Assembly: GCA_008017155.1 (NCBI GenBank)
Contig: SSGX01000005.1
Coordinates: forward strand, 1-64,000
Direction: 5' to 3'
Source of the DNA: Neisseriales bacterium
Lineage (GTDB): Bacteria > Pseudomonadota > Gammaproteobacteria > Burkholderiales > UBA11063
DNA: 64,000 bases
The notes under the pieces are model-generated. The model did no database searches. It was not told where the DNA came from and saw nothing but the letters and a program-made list of their open reading frames with translations. Shown one piece after another: positions 1 to 9,400 of the stretch. Every line of letters begins with the position of its first letter. Positions within the stretch are counted from its first letter, which is position 1. The translations under genes and the position numbers were made by a program.

Positions 1-313
1 ATCAGTGAAGAGCTTGCTTTAAGCTTGCAACAGCAAGCTAATATAACCTTGTTAACACCAAAACGCAAGAATATGTTGCAGCAAATTTCAGGCAAATTAG
101 CTAATACAATCACTAGTATTCGTAAGAGGATTGAGACAAGTATCAGTCAATTAACCGAATCATTTAGCATTAATGCCACTAAAGCTAGGAGCTTTCATGG
201 CTTATTGGGCAGGATTAATCGTAAGATATTATCCTATACGACTGCGTTATTTTTTTAATTACCAACTTGTTAAAGATCAGTTTACTCAGCTTAAGTCACT
301 TATTCAAGCATAA
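1..313 (+). pseudogene. IS982-family transposase, C-terminal part, frameshifted at a T7 run
   Basis: The frame is open from base 1. It contains a KRKN stretch, an R-R/K-IET-x-SQLTE-like motif (residues SIRKRIETSISQLTESF) and an RI-x-KIL-x-Y motif, as at the end of IS982-family DDE transposases. In the reading frame used, translation stops at 256-258 directly after a run of seven T (251-257 region). Removing one T lets the frame continue through NYQLVKDQFTQLKSLIQA to a stop at 311-313, which gives a normal family C-terminus. The gene is therefore either frameshifted, subject to slippage, or affected by a homopolymer miscall. The N-terminal catalytic part is outside the window. Confidence 0.7.
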
Positions 314-331
314 AAAAGTGAGGACTCAGGT
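1..331 (+). mobile_element. Right end of an IS982-like insertion sequence (partial)
   Basis: The window opens inside a transposase reading frame whose carboxy-terminal part resembles IS982-family transposases. Eighteen bases after the restored stop codon, the sequence ending at about 331 reads, on the opposite strand, ACCTGAGTCCTCACTTTTTT. IS982-family ends commonly begin with ACC, so this may be the right terminal inverted repeat. The left end and any target duplication lie outside the window, so the boundary is inferred. The element lies just downstream of the dsbB-like gene, whose stop codon is at 362. Confidence 0.5.
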
Positions 332-361
332 TAAAGATCTACTTTTAGATTGATGGTTTGA

Positions 362-1024
362 TCACTTTTGCTGCCATCGATTATGGATTTTCTCAAGATT
401 TTGCTTATATTGGTCAATGATTTCTGTAATCGTTGGCCGCTCACATTCTGCATCTGGTTGCCCCTGATATTTACAAATAACCCAATAATGATATTGTCCA
501 AACCCCATTGGACGTAAACCAGTCTCTAGAAATACCGACATTAAGCAGGTAATTGTTATAGCGAGGAAGAGTCCAGTTAAATAATTTACATAACCTTTAT
601 TTTTCGGTATTGAATAATTAGCTGATGAATCAAGCAGAAACCTTGCTGTTACAATATAGATTGTTAATAGATTAAACATTACAAATGCCCAGCCATACAT
701 ATGAATGCCAAAAATTGTTGAGCCAACTTGTGGCATACCTGGTGGAATTTCTACTAGGATGTGGAGCAAGGAAACATAGCTACCAAGAATACTACTGATG
801 AAACACAATAAATAGCCGCCTTTTAAGTTATTCGATCTAATGTTGATTAGTAGTCCAGAGCCAAATAATAAAAATCCAATGCGTTGCAAATTACATAAGG
901 CGCATGGTAATAGCGTGTCGATAAATAACTGATAATATAGTGCAGTTAGCAATATTGCAGATACTCCTACTAATGCAATAAGATTTAGTTTTCTAAGCTG
1001 TTGGAAACTCATACTCTTTACCAC
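362..1024 (-). CDS. DsbB-like disulfide bond formation protein with an extra C-terminal membrane segment
   Basis: This is a 220-residue inner-membrane protein. The first periplasmic loop holds the DsbB quinone-reactive motif PCALCNLQR (Cys41 and Cys44) after TM1 (about 14-34). DsbB re-oxidises the periplasmic thiol oxidase DsbA and passes electrons to quinone. Further hydrophobic segments lie at about 46-62, 69-90, 108-128 and 147-167. The second periplasmic loop, which holds Cys104 and Cys130 in E. coli DsbB, has no cysteine here. Instead, a fifth membrane segment puts a tail with Cys184 and Cys194 on the periplasmic side. The start overlaps the next upstream small gene by 7 bases. A second ATG at residue 5 (base 1012) could also be the start. 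The family call is firm; the exact partner is not known. Confidence 0.85.
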   Translation of the reverse strand: MVKSMSFQQLRKLNLIALVGVSAILLTALYYQLFIDTLLPCALCNLQRIGFLLFGSGLLINIRSNNLKGGYLLCFISSILGSYVSLLHILVEIPPGMPQVGSTIFGIHMYGWAFVMFNLLTIYIVTARFLLDSSANYSIPKNKGYVNYLTGLFLAITITCLMSVFLETGLRPMGFGQYHYWVICKYQGQPDAECERPTITEIIDQYKQNLEKIHNRWQQK

Positions 1025-1239
1025 GAATAGGTTTTTAAATCTGGTATATGAAAATTTGCATAGTGAATGATCCAGACACAGTAAATGATGACTGAAATAA
1101 TTACCAAACTATATTTTAACCTAGGGTTTTTTATAAAAACAATCCCAAAGGCTGAGATGCAAACAACAAAGAATGGAATGATTCCTGCAAACAAAATTTT
1201 TCCTTTGGTTTGGATTATATATAGTATGAATTTTATCAC
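1018..1239 (-). CDS. Small two-helix membrane protein, unknown function
   Basis: This 73-residue frame would start with GTG and overlaps the dsbB-like start by 7 bases, which suggests translational coupling. It holds two strongly hydrophobic segments (about residues 15-34 and 42-60) joined by a short KNPRLK loop, as in small inner-membrane proteins. No clear ribosome binding site precedes the GTG. No family is recognised. A frame on the opposite strand (1085-1465) overlaps it, but that one runs across the stop side of the next gene and looks like a shadow. Its reality rests on composition and coupling alone. Confidence 0.45.
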   Translation of the reverse strand: MIKFILYIIQTKGKILFAGIIPFFVVCISAFGIVFIKNPRLKYSLVIISVIIYCVWIIHYANFHIPDLKTYSW

Positions 1240-1348
1240 ACTAAAAATTTACTATATAAACCGGTTGAGTCATTATTTAATCAATATAAATAAGGGAAGT
1301 AAGTTATCGGATATTAACTACTTGTTCAACGGTAAGTTAGCAATTTAC

Positions 1349-1885
1349 TCATCTGATTACCCACAAATTTGCTGCCTTGGGCTCGCAGATTATTCCGCGC
1401 GGATAAATGTTAGCTTCTTTTTTAATTTTTGTTGTTATTTGGATTGCCTCTTGAAATATTGGTGAAATATTTCTACGAGGTAGTTCGATTTCAAATATTA
1501 TTCCAGTCTGACGATTCTTGAAAACTATTTTATGAATATTTGAAAGTAATGACTCTTTTTGACTATTATTAATTGAGTAAACCAAAGGTGATTCAATTCG
1601 AGTAGCTTTTATTTTTGCATCGGATAATGATGCCTCTTCTAGTATCATTGGCTTTAGCCAGATACTATCGCCTGAGATGGGAGTTACAGTGAGACTAATG
1701 CTTGCTTCTGGGCTTGGTCTCCACTCCTCTTTACCGTACCAAGAGCGAAAAACAATTGCGTCTGGGATTGAAGTAAAATTTGGTTCTATGCTAATATTTA
1801 CTTGATTCTTGAAGCCTAGAATGAATTTGTCAGTTTCTATTTTATAGTTTCCAGTAGCGTTAATGAGAATTATTTCATTACTCAT
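1349..1885 (-). CDS. Hypothetical protein, 178 residues
   Basis: The protein has no signal peptide, membrane segment or motif that I recognise. It is rich in Ile, Ser, Glu and Lys with alternating hydrophobic residues, suggesting a mainly beta fold. It starts ATG (MSNEIILINATG) and ends in LWVIR. It lies 109 bases upstream of the small membrane gene on the same strand and is divergent from ychJ. The frame is long for this base composition and shows normal amino acid usage, so it is probably a real gene. I cannot assign a function. Confidence 0.65.
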   Translation of the reverse strand: MSNEIILINATGNYKIETDKFILGFKNQVNISIEPNFTSIPDAIVFRSWYGKEEWRPSPEASISLTVTPISGDSIWLKPMILEEASLSDAKIKATRIESPLVYSINNSQKESLLSNIHKIVFKNRQTGIIFEIELPRRNISPIFQEAIQITTKIKKEANIYPRGIICEPKAANLWVIR

Positions 1886-2088
1886 TTTCGTATAGCTTTC
1901 TTGATTTAGTCTTATCTAATAATATTTAGCTGTATGGTTAGTTAAATACTATATTTTAAAGATTTTGTGTGAAGAAATGATTCTACCATCTAAAATAAAC
2001 TTATCTTCAAATAAGAGTTGATCTTTGGTTATAATTAGCTACTACAAATAATCTATAGTTGTTTGTGAAAATTTATCAGGATAATACA

Positions 2089-2478
2089 ATGAGTTTTAAA
2101 TGTAAATGTGGGAGCGATAAAGATTATCAGGTTTGTTGCGGTATTTATATTGATGATAATAAGCTACCAGATACACCAGAACAATTGATGCGCTCCCGTT
2201 ATACGGCATATACGATGGCTAATATTGATTATATTGTTAAAACTATGCAAGGTAAACCACTAGTTGCTTATGATCAGAAAGAATCTACACTATGGGCACA
2301 GAGCGTAATTTGGCAAAAGCTTGAAGTTTTAAATAGCTCAATGAATAATGATCAGGGCGTAGTTGAATTTAAAGCATATTATAACGATGCTAATCATAAT
2401 GTTATCTTACATGAGATTAGCCAATTTAGGCGTAAGGATGGGCGATGGTATTATATTGATGGTGAGATAATTGGCTAA
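2089..2478 (+). CDS. ychJ: YchJ family protein with SEC-C motif
   Basis: The 129-residue protein begins with a SEC-C type zinc-binding motif, C-x-C-x8-C-C (CKCGSDKDYQVCC, residues 4-16). A RSRYTAY block and an NTF2-like alpha/beta domain ending in a WYYIDGE strand follow, as in the YchJ/UPF0225 family. Members are small cytoplasmic proteins of unclear function; the SEC-C motif is also found at the end of SecA. The ATG at 2089 is chosen over an upstream TTG at 2059 because AGGA lies 9 bases before it and the family starts close to the cysteine motif. It is followed by an alpha/beta hydrolase gene 31 bases later, probably in the same transcript. Confidence 0.85.
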   Translation: MSFKCKCGSDKDYQVCCGIYIDDNKLPDTPEQLMRSRYTAYTMANIDYIVKTMQGKPLVAYDQKESTLWAQSVIWQKLEVLNSSMNNDQGVVEFKAYYNDANHNVILHEISQFRRKDGRWYYIDGEIIG

Positions 2479-2509
2479 AGTAATCGTCGAACTATTGTGA
2501 TCATTAGGT

Positions 2510-3277
2510 ATGAAAGAAATCTATCTTAATAACCCTGACTCAAAAGCCACTTTAATATTTTTGCATGGTTGGTGCCTAAGTCCGGAATCATTTCGTGAGC
2601 AAATTAATTATTTTCGTCGTAATTATTCGATCTTAGCCCCTGATTATTCTGAGCTTGTTGGCGATATGTCAATTAGTCAAGATAGACTGCTATCAGAAAT
2701 AATTGAGAGAATAAGTAAACGTATTAGCCAATTAAATCTTTCTAAAGTTATTTTTATTGGTCATAGTATGGGTGGGATAATAGCATTGCAGCTTGCTGCA
2801 CGATTTATTAAGGTTACATTTGCATCTATTATTATTGATACAACAATGCCTTCTTCCGTAGAGCAACAAAAAATTTTTCGTGAGTTTCTCGCTTCATTAT
2901 CCGCTGATAATCAAGAAGAGCAGATAAGAGGCTTTATTAGTAGAAGAATGTATAACCCTCAATTGGATGATAGGGGGCGTGTAAATTTGATCATAAAGGA
3001 GATGCTAGATAAATGGAGCAAGTTTCCTAAGCGCTTTAACCAACTACTTTATCAGGCGGTATTATTTGACTCTGAAGCTGCATTACGCATTTTAAGGATA
3101 CCACTAATGTACTTAGGTGGAACTCCACCGTGTGGTGACATCGAGAAGCTACAGCAAATTAAGAGCGATATAATAATTAAAAGTCTGCCTTGTGGTCATT
3201 TTATTATGAATAATCTGCCACAAGATTTGAATCTTACTATCGAGAAATTTAATTTATCTTTACCAGAATTTAAATAA
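2510..3277 (+). CDS. Alpha/beta hydrolase (BioH-like size)
   Basis: This is a 255-residue cytoplasmic hydrolase. The oxyanion-hole strand LIFLHGW is at residues 15-21, and the nucleophile elbow GHSMGG at about 84-89 provides Ser86. A C-terminal CGHFIM supplies the likely catalytic histidine (about 229). The acid residue is not obvious. The HGW motif and length resemble BioH and related carboxylesterases, but no bio genes are near, so the substrate is unknown. It starts 31 bases after ychJ with a weak ribosome site (TTAGGT) close to the ATG. Confidence 0.75.
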   Translation: MKEIYLNNPDSKATLIFLHGWCLSPESFREQINYFRRNYSILAPDYSELVGDMSISQDRLLSEIIERISKRISQLNLSKVIFIGHSMGGIIALQLAARFIKVTFASIIIDTTMPSSVEQQKIFREFLASLSADNQEEQIRGFISRRMYNPQLDDRGRVNLIIKEMLDKWSKFPKRFNQLLYQAVLFDSEAALRILRIPLMYLGGTPPCGDIEKLQQIKSDIIIKSLPCGHFIMNNLPQDLNLTIEKFNLSLPEFK

Positions 3278-3497
3278 TAACCAAAAGCTTAACAGTTGAT
3301 AATCTATTCTATACTCAAATAGATTTAAGTTCCTAGATCGTTGTTTAGTTTTTTATTTACTATTTGTAAGCTACGTTGCCCATGCCGACTAGGTTTCTTC
3401 AGTTTGGTTGATCTATACTGTAATACTAATTGCTATTAGGTGATTGCAAAAAATTACTTTAAAATCATAACTAAACTTATCGTAATTATTAATCTGT

Positions 3498-3508
3498 TGT
3501 GCTATAAT
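3498..3508 (+). promoter_or_regulatory. Putative extended -10 promoter for the C69 dipeptidase
   Basis: The sequence TGTGCTATAAT holds a perfect TATAAT at 3503-3508 preceded by TG one base upstream, the extended -10 form. It lies 43 bases before the ATG at 3552. No good -35 box was found at 16-18 bases, which fits extended -10 promoters. The rest of the 274-base gap 3278-3551 shows nothing else recognisable. Confidence 0.5.
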
Positions 3509-3551
3509 CCAATTTTACTTTTTTTGCATTTCATATAAGGAATATCTCTAA

Positions 3552-5021
3552 ATGAAAAAAATAGCCTTACTTGTAGCAGCCATTACTGGCACAATATCAG
3601 CAAGCTATGCCTGCACTACGATCCTAGTTGGCAAAAATGCCAGTAGTGATGGTTCAATCCTCATTGCACGGAATGAAGACGGTCCAAGTGGAAATGCAGC
3701 CGTTCGGTTCATGTATCATCCACCACGCAAAACAGGCTATTTATACAAAAATGTAGAAGAGAATCAGTTTACTTACCAAATGCCAGATAATTTGATGGGT
3801 TACACTGGTAGCCCGGACTGGCAAACTAACAATAGCACATTTGAAGAGGCTGGGTTTAATGATCTTGGTGTAGGTATCTCAGCAACTGAAACAATTCAAA
3901 GTAATGCTAAGACTTTACAGGTGGATCCATATCTAGAAAGTACTGGAATTGTAGAAGAGGCAATCCCAACTATCATATTGCCGCAGATGAAATCGGCTCG
4001 TGAAGGTGTGTTAATGCTAGGTCAGCTTATCGAATCATATGGTTCAGGAGAAGGATTTGGTGTGGCATTTGTGGATAAAGATGAAGCTTGGTATCTTGAA
4101 AATGCTGGCGGTCACCAATGGTTGGCTGTTCGCTTACCAGAAGATGGCTACTTCGTATCAGCTAATCAGTCGCGATTAGGAACGGTTGATTTATCTGATA
4201 CTCAAAATTATTTATCATCACCGAATTTGATTAGTTTTGCGGAACAAAATGGTTTATACAATCCGAAAAAAGATGGTGAATTTAATTTCCATAAAGTTTA
4301 TGGACAAAACAATGACAATGATAAAGGGTATAACTACCCGCGTGTCAAATATTTACAAAATTCATTTACTAAGTCAACCTTAAATTATCCAGTAAAAGAT
4401 GGTGATTTCCCAGTATTTTTGAAACCAGATCATAAATTATCGGTTGCTGATGTTGAAAGTGCGTTATCAAGCTACTATCAGGGAACTGAACAGGACCCAT
4501 ATACTTCACAGAACCCTAAAGCTACTAAACGCCCAATTTCAGTTTATCGGACTCAACAATCGCATGTATTACAAGTTCGTGATAATTTGCCAATGCCAAT
4601 AGCTAATGTTGAGTATTTGAATCTGGGCATGACGGCAACCGGGATATTTGTTCCATTTTATCAAGGTGCAACAATTCCGGAGGAATATAAAATCGCTACC
4701 GATAAAGCAGATAATATCTCTGCTTATTGGAAGTTCCGCCGTTTACAAATGCTAGTAATGCAAAATTTCCCACGTTATGCTCCTACTGTTCAGCAAAGTT
4801 ATGCTTTATTAAGCCAGCAAATAGCGGATAATCAGAAGGAATTTGAGGCTGAGTATGTGAAACTTTATGCTAAACATCCGAAAAAAGCGCAAAAATTGCT
4901 AGATGACTTTACCAAAAATACGTTGGATGCGGTATATGATGTAACGGATCAGTTAACTAATCAAATTTTGACTGACCAGTCAACTAATGTTGGTAAACTC
5001 TATGAGTTTCATGGTGCATAA
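3552..5021 (+). CDS. C69 family dipeptidase (exported Ntn hydrolase)
   Basis: The protein has 489 residues. A signal peptide (MKKIALLVAAITGTISASYA) is followed directly by CTTILVGKNAS. In peptidase family C69 the mature protein starts with this cysteine, which acts as the N-terminal nucleophile of a dipeptidase. The downstream RNEDGPSGNAAVRF, AWYLENAGGHQWLAVRLP and VSANQSR blocks are typical of the family. The enzyme would cleave dipeptides in the periplasm or outside the cell. The ATG has AAGGA 11 bases upstream. It is followed by a hairpin terminator and then nagA, so it is probably transcribed alone. Confidence 0.9.
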   Translation: MKKIALLVAAITGTISASYACTTILVGKNASSDGSILIARNEDGPSGNAAVRFMYHPPRKTGYLYKNVEENQFTYQMPDNLMGYTGSPDWQTNNSTFEEAGFNDLGVGISATETIQSNAKTLQVDPYLESTGIVEEAIPTIILPQMKSAREGVLMLGQLIESYGSGEGFGVAFVDKDEAWYLENAGGHQWLAVRLPEDGYFVSANQSRLGTVDLSDTQNYLSSPNLISFAEQNGLYNPKKDGEFNFHKVYGQNNDNDKGYNYPRVKYLQNSFTKSTLNYPVKDGDFPVFLKPDHKLSVADVESALSSYYQGTEQDPYTSQNPKATKRPISVYRTQQSHVLQVRDNLPMPIANVEYLNLGMTATGIFVPFYQGATIPEEYKIATDKADNISAYWKFRRLQMLVMQNFPRYAPTVQQSYALLSQQIADNQKEFEAEYVKLYAKHPKKAQKLLDDFTKNTLDAVYDVTDQLTNQILTDQSTNVGKLYEFHGA

Positions 5022-5026
5022 ATTTT

Positions 5027-5051
5027 AAATACCAGACTATGTCTGGTATTT
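5027..5051 (+). terminator. Hairpin terminator after the C69 dipeptidase gene
   Basis: An 11-base-pair perfect stem (AAATACCAGAC at 5027-5037 pairing with GTCTGGTATTT at 5041-5051) has a 3-base loop and a T-rich 3' side (ATTTGTTT). It begins six bases after the stop codon. It separates the dipeptidase from nagA. Confidence 0.75.
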
Positions 5052-5083
5052 GTTTAACCAGTTATCTTTAGAAAGAAAATATT

Positions 5084-6214
5084 ATGTCTTCGGAAATGCG
5101 TTCCATAACTGCCAAATATATTTTTGATGGTGTGAATTTATTAACTAATAAAATTATACTTCTTGCAGATAATCAGATAGTTGATGTTATTGATTCTGAC
5201 AAACTTTATGATAAAAGCCAGCTCAAGGATTTTGGGGATAGTGTTATTAGTCCCGGTATGCTTGACTTACAGTTAAATGGTTGTGGTGGTGTACTTTTTA
5301 ATGCTGATATTAGCATTGAAACATTAGAAACTATGCATCAAACTAATCTCAAATTTGGTACAACTGGGTTTTTGCCAACTTTGATAACTGCTGATTTTAA
5401 TGACTCAATTACGGCCTTAGAAGTTGTCAAAGAATGGTTCAAGCAATACGGTAATACTCGTGGCGTTCTTGGCATCCATCTGGAAGGACCTTTCCTATCT
5501 AAAGAGAAGCGGGGGATACACCCAGAAGAGTTTATTATTAAGCCAACTGACGAGATGCTTGCTAAGGTAGTCCCATATGCTAAACTATTTCCAATTAAAA
5601 TGACGATGGCAGCTGAAAACGTTAAACCTGAGCAGATTGAATTTTTAGCAAAACATGGTATTATTGTCTCAATTGGACATTCAAATGCTAGTTATGAAGT
5701 TGCTGAAAATGCATTTAAACATGGTGCTAAAACTGTTACTCATATGTTTAATGCTATGAGTGGTATGACAGGACGTAACCCCGGTCTAATCGGTGCTGTT
5801 TTAGCCAATCCGGTCTATCTAGGGCTCATAGTTGATATGCTTCATGTAGATAAGGCAAATGTGAGATTAATGACGAGCCTGAAACCAACTAGTGTTTATC
5901 TGGTTACCGATGCCGTTACGCCTACTGGTACCGATATGACAGAATTTGATTTTGCTGGTAAACACTTATATGTTCGTGATGGCAAATGTGTTGATGATGC
6001 TGGGACTTTGGGTGGGGCATATCTGACAATGAATGAAGCCATTGAAAACTGTGTTGAGAAATGTGGATTGAGTCTTGAACAGTCATTGACTATGGCGACA
6101 TTGATTCCTGCACAATTACTTGGAGTTGATGATCAGATTGGTAGGATTGCTAAAGGTTATCGTTCAGATTTGATAGCTATGAACTTAAATAATTATTCTT
6201 GTAAATTAGTCTAG
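5084..6214 (+). CDS. nagA: N-acetylglucosamine-6-phosphate deacetylase
   Basis: This 376-residue amidohydrolase removes acetate from GlcNAc-6-phosphate, the step before NagB in amino-sugar catabolism. Family marks are LDLQLNGCGG (residues about 61-70), HLEGPF (about 131-136, with the metal-binding Glu), GHSNA (about 197-201), THMFNAM (about 218-224) and the catalytic Asp in VTDAVTPTG (about 274). The ATG has an AGAAAG ribosome site. NagA lies just upstream of a large chitinase on the same strand, so the two probably serve chitin use, although a terminator between them suggests separate transcripts. No nagB, nagK or sugar transporter is in the window. Confidence 0.95.
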   Translation: MSSEMRSITAKYIFDGVNLLTNKIILLADNQIVDVIDSDKLYDKSQLKDFGDSVISPGMLDLQLNGCGGVLFNADISIETLETMHQTNLKFGTTGFLPTLITADFNDSITALEVVKEWFKQYGNTRGVLGIHLEGPFLSKEKRGIHPEEFIIKPTDEMLAKVVPYAKLFPIKMTMAAENVKPEQIEFLAKHGIIVSIGHSNASYEVAENAFKHGAKTVTHMFNAMSGMTGRNPGLIGAVLANPVYLGLIVDMLHVDKANVRLMTSLKPTSVYLVTDAVTPTGTDMTEFDFAGKHLYVRDGKCVDDAGTLGGAYLTMNEAIENCVEKCGLSLEQSLTMATLIPAQLLGVDDQIGRIAKGYRSDLIAMNLNNYSCKLV

Positions 6215-6276
6215 TCTGATTATTTTTCAATACAATATAGCATAAATATATATAAAACTTCTTCTAATGACTTTTT

Positions 6277-6309
6277 ACTAGCCTCCGATCGGCGGCTAGT
6301 TCTTTTTAT
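6277..6309 (+). terminator. Terminator after nagA
   Basis: ACTAGCC (6277-6283) pairs with GGCTAGT (6294-6300). The inner part CCGATCGG is itself self-complementary and can lengthen the stem. TTCTTTTTATT follows, a typical T tract. It lies 62 bases after the nagA stop. Confidence 0.8.
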
Positions 6310-6350
6310 TCTACTCAAATTACATTGATTCTATATAGGTTATATTGCAA

Positions 6351-6405
6351 TTATACAAAAATGAATAAATGTTATACGAAAATGTCTATTTCCAACTTGT
6401 ATAAC
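6351..6405 (+). promoter_or_regulatory. Repeated 13-base motif in front of the chitinase gene (candidate operator)
   Basis: TTATACAAAAATG (6351-6363) is repeated as TTATACGAAAATG (6372-6384), with 12 of 13 bases identical and 21 bases from start to start, two turns of the helix. TTGTATAA at 6398-6405 is the same core in inverted orientation. A possible -10 (TAGAAT, 6413-6418) with a weak TTCCAA -35 lies just after. Direct repeats with helical phasing suggest a protein binding site. The binding factor is unknown; a chitin- or GlcNAc-responsive regulator is only a guess. Confidence 0.45.
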
Positions 6406-6479
6406 TCTTTGATAGAATCTCGGGCATAGGTTATTAATCTTATAATAAGCCTTAAAAATAGTTGAAGAGGGAAAACAGT

Positions 6480-9400
6480 ATGAAAACAAATCAAATGAAA
6501 AAAGTTAGCTCCGCATTAGTAGTTGCAGGAAGCTTAGCACTTGCAGGATGTAATGGCGGAACCAGTAGCAGTGGTGGTCAGAATTTGACAGGAGCACCAA
6601 TAAGTGCAAATGCCGCAAAAAGTCTATTTGCAGTAAATAGCTGTTTGACAGGGAAGCTCAATTTTTCTGGTTCATCAGTCTGGTATATTAGTGGTAGTAT
6701 AGACATTACTAATAATTGTAGTTCAGATATTGATTTAAAACAGAATACAGTAAGTTTTACTTCTCAGGATAGTAAAGGCAATAAGGTTAATGCAGGAACA
6801 TTAAATAACTGGTATATTAATGAAACTGGTTACAAAGTAGTTTTTGCTGCCGGAAATGGTAATCAGCAGATTGGTACGTTTAGTGCAGATAATGGTAATG
6901 CAGTTATCAAAAAAGGTCAGACAATTTCATTTACTGGCGGTTTGAATTTAAATGGTGCAGCTTTTGATAATAAAACCGCAGAAAGCAGCCTAACAATTAG
7001 TGGTGCAACCCCAACTCCAACGCCAACCCCGACTCCAACCCCGACTCCGGTTCCAACACCTACGCCTACCCCAGTTCCAGTTCCTACACCAACGCCTACA
7101 CCGTCACCAACGGTAGATTGTAATGGAGTAGTAGCTTGGAATGCAGATACAACTTATGCAACATCAGGAAGCAAAGTAGTGTATCAGAATGTTGAATATA
7201 GTAATGGTTGGTGGACAAAAGGCGATAACCCCGCCCAAAATAGTGGGGCAGCAGGTTCAGGTAAGGTATGGACAATACTTGGTAATTGTAGTGGAACACC
7301 AACTCCAACGCCGACCCCGACCCCGACACCAGCACCAACTCCAATGGGTAGCATGAGTGTGGTAGTAGATACAACTGGTGCAGGTTGTAGTGGTACTGCA
7401 TGTGGTACAGTAACAGTAAATGTTACTAATTCAACCGGGACAAGCATAGCAAACTTCACGGTACCAAGTGCTTCTCTTGGAGGAACTTATACTCAGCCAA
7501 TATCAAATCTCGCAGCAGGTAGTTATACAGTGGCGGGTTCAACAATTAACAATACAACGGTTAGTTATAATCCTGCAGCAACAGCAAGTGTAACTTCAGG
7601 AGCAACTAGTACGGTAACGGTGAAATATACTCAGACTACCCCAGTTACAACAACTGGAACAGCTACTATAAGTCTAGCAAATAATGTTCCAAACTATACA
7701 GGGCAACTTCAGGTGCAGATTTTGAATGTTAAGAATTCAAATGAAGTAGTTGGTAATTACACAATTACACAGGGTGGTTCATTTACTACAGCGGAACTAC
7801 CAGTGAGCGATGACACTCATCAGTATAAGGTACAATTATCAAGTGGTATAGCTGATCCACTAGCTGGCCTATATTATATTGAAAGTGGCTTAGCAACATT
7901 GAATATAGCTAAGGGTAGTGCAAATACATTAGCAATACCGATGGTTAAATCATCAATTGCGACAAGTAATGTAACTTTGGCGATTAGTGGTTTGACAGCT
8001 TCGGATAAAGCAGGGGTAACATTTAGTGACTCAGCAACCAAATATAGCTATGTGAGCTATGCTAATCAGGCAAATGGTAGTGTGATATATAAGATTGAGA
8101 ATAACCTAAATTTAGGTACTTCAGTTGCGGCGAGTGGTAGTAACTATAAGGTTAACCCAATTACTAATACGCAAACAATTACTAGCTCAACAACAATTAG
8201 TGCAGCTTTTGAGTCTACTACGACAGTTCCAACTTCTGCTAGCTATGATTATATAGCACCATTTAAAGACTATAACAACAAAATAGTATTAAGTCTAAGT
8301 GGAGTTACTAGCTCAAAATCAGTAAGTTTTACTTCTAACTTCAAGCAAAAAGCTGGTTGGGGTACATGTTTTGGTTTATCTGCGGATAATCTTGATTTTA
8401 CTAGTACACAATCTGGCAGTAAATACGTGAATGTGATTGCGGCTAAAGATAAAACAAATTGGGATGGTAGCACTACCGCACAATCACTTGATTTAACAAA
8501 ATCTTGCGATGTTATGGGTACTGATAGTGGAGCAGAGGTTTTACCTGGAGTTATTGACCCGATTGTTTATAATGTAACAGTAAATGGTTCGACTCTGGCT
8601 ATGAAAAAACCATGTGCTGCAAATAATTGTAAAGATCCAGGTAATGGTTATGTAAATGCTGGTTACTATGCGCAATGGGCGGTGTGGGGACGCAAATACA
8701 ATCCATATAATATGCCATTTAATAACATCAACGATATTATCTATGCTTTTGTTGGCTTTAACCCAGCAACTGGTGATGTTAAAACTCTTGATGCATCAGC
8801 TGATAGCTGGGGTATGAGTGCAGTTAGTCGTGCTATGTTACAATATCCATACATGAAAGCTCACTTATCATTTGGTGGCTGGACTAATAATGGTATCAAT
8901 ACTGCACCAATGTTTGAACAGTTAGCTTCATCTACAGCAAGTATGAATAATTTTGCTACTCAGGCAATTGCCTTAATGCGTAAAACAGGCTTTACTGGTC
9001 TAGATATTGACTGGGAATGGTGGTCTGATTACGGTAATAATGTTGCTCCAGCTAAGAAAATGCTTGCTTTCTATCAAATTTTAAGAACGGCTCTTGATAC
9101 GGCAGGTCAACAAGATGGTAAGAAATATACTTTAACGATTGCGGTTAATGGTGGTTCTGATCGTACTTTGGCTCTTGAAGGTAAAAATGTAGATGGTACT
9201 AGCAATGGTAATCCAAATGCAGTAAGTAATTTCTGGGCACAAGTTGGTGGTTTGATGGATTATGTAAACGTAATGAATTATGACTATCATGGTTCATGGG
9301 ATGCGGGTAATCCAGCTTACTTCCAAGCTAACTACGATTTCCAAAATGTTGGCAGCAATAAAGTTGGTAAAGATGAAGGGTGGTCAATCAAATCTTCAAT

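Noticed and set aside
1085..1465. 126-residue frame on the plus strand
   Set aside because: It overlaps the ends of two minus-strand genes, has no ribosome site and no recognisable feature; it looks like a shadow.
2510..3277. Naming the hydrolase bioH
   Set aside because: Only the general alpha/beta hydrolase motifs support it; no bio genes are near and the pimeloyl-specific features cannot be seen.
7096..7459. Minus-strand frames over the chitinase linkers
   Set aside because: They arise from the Thr-Pro codon repeats read backwards and have low-complexity composition.
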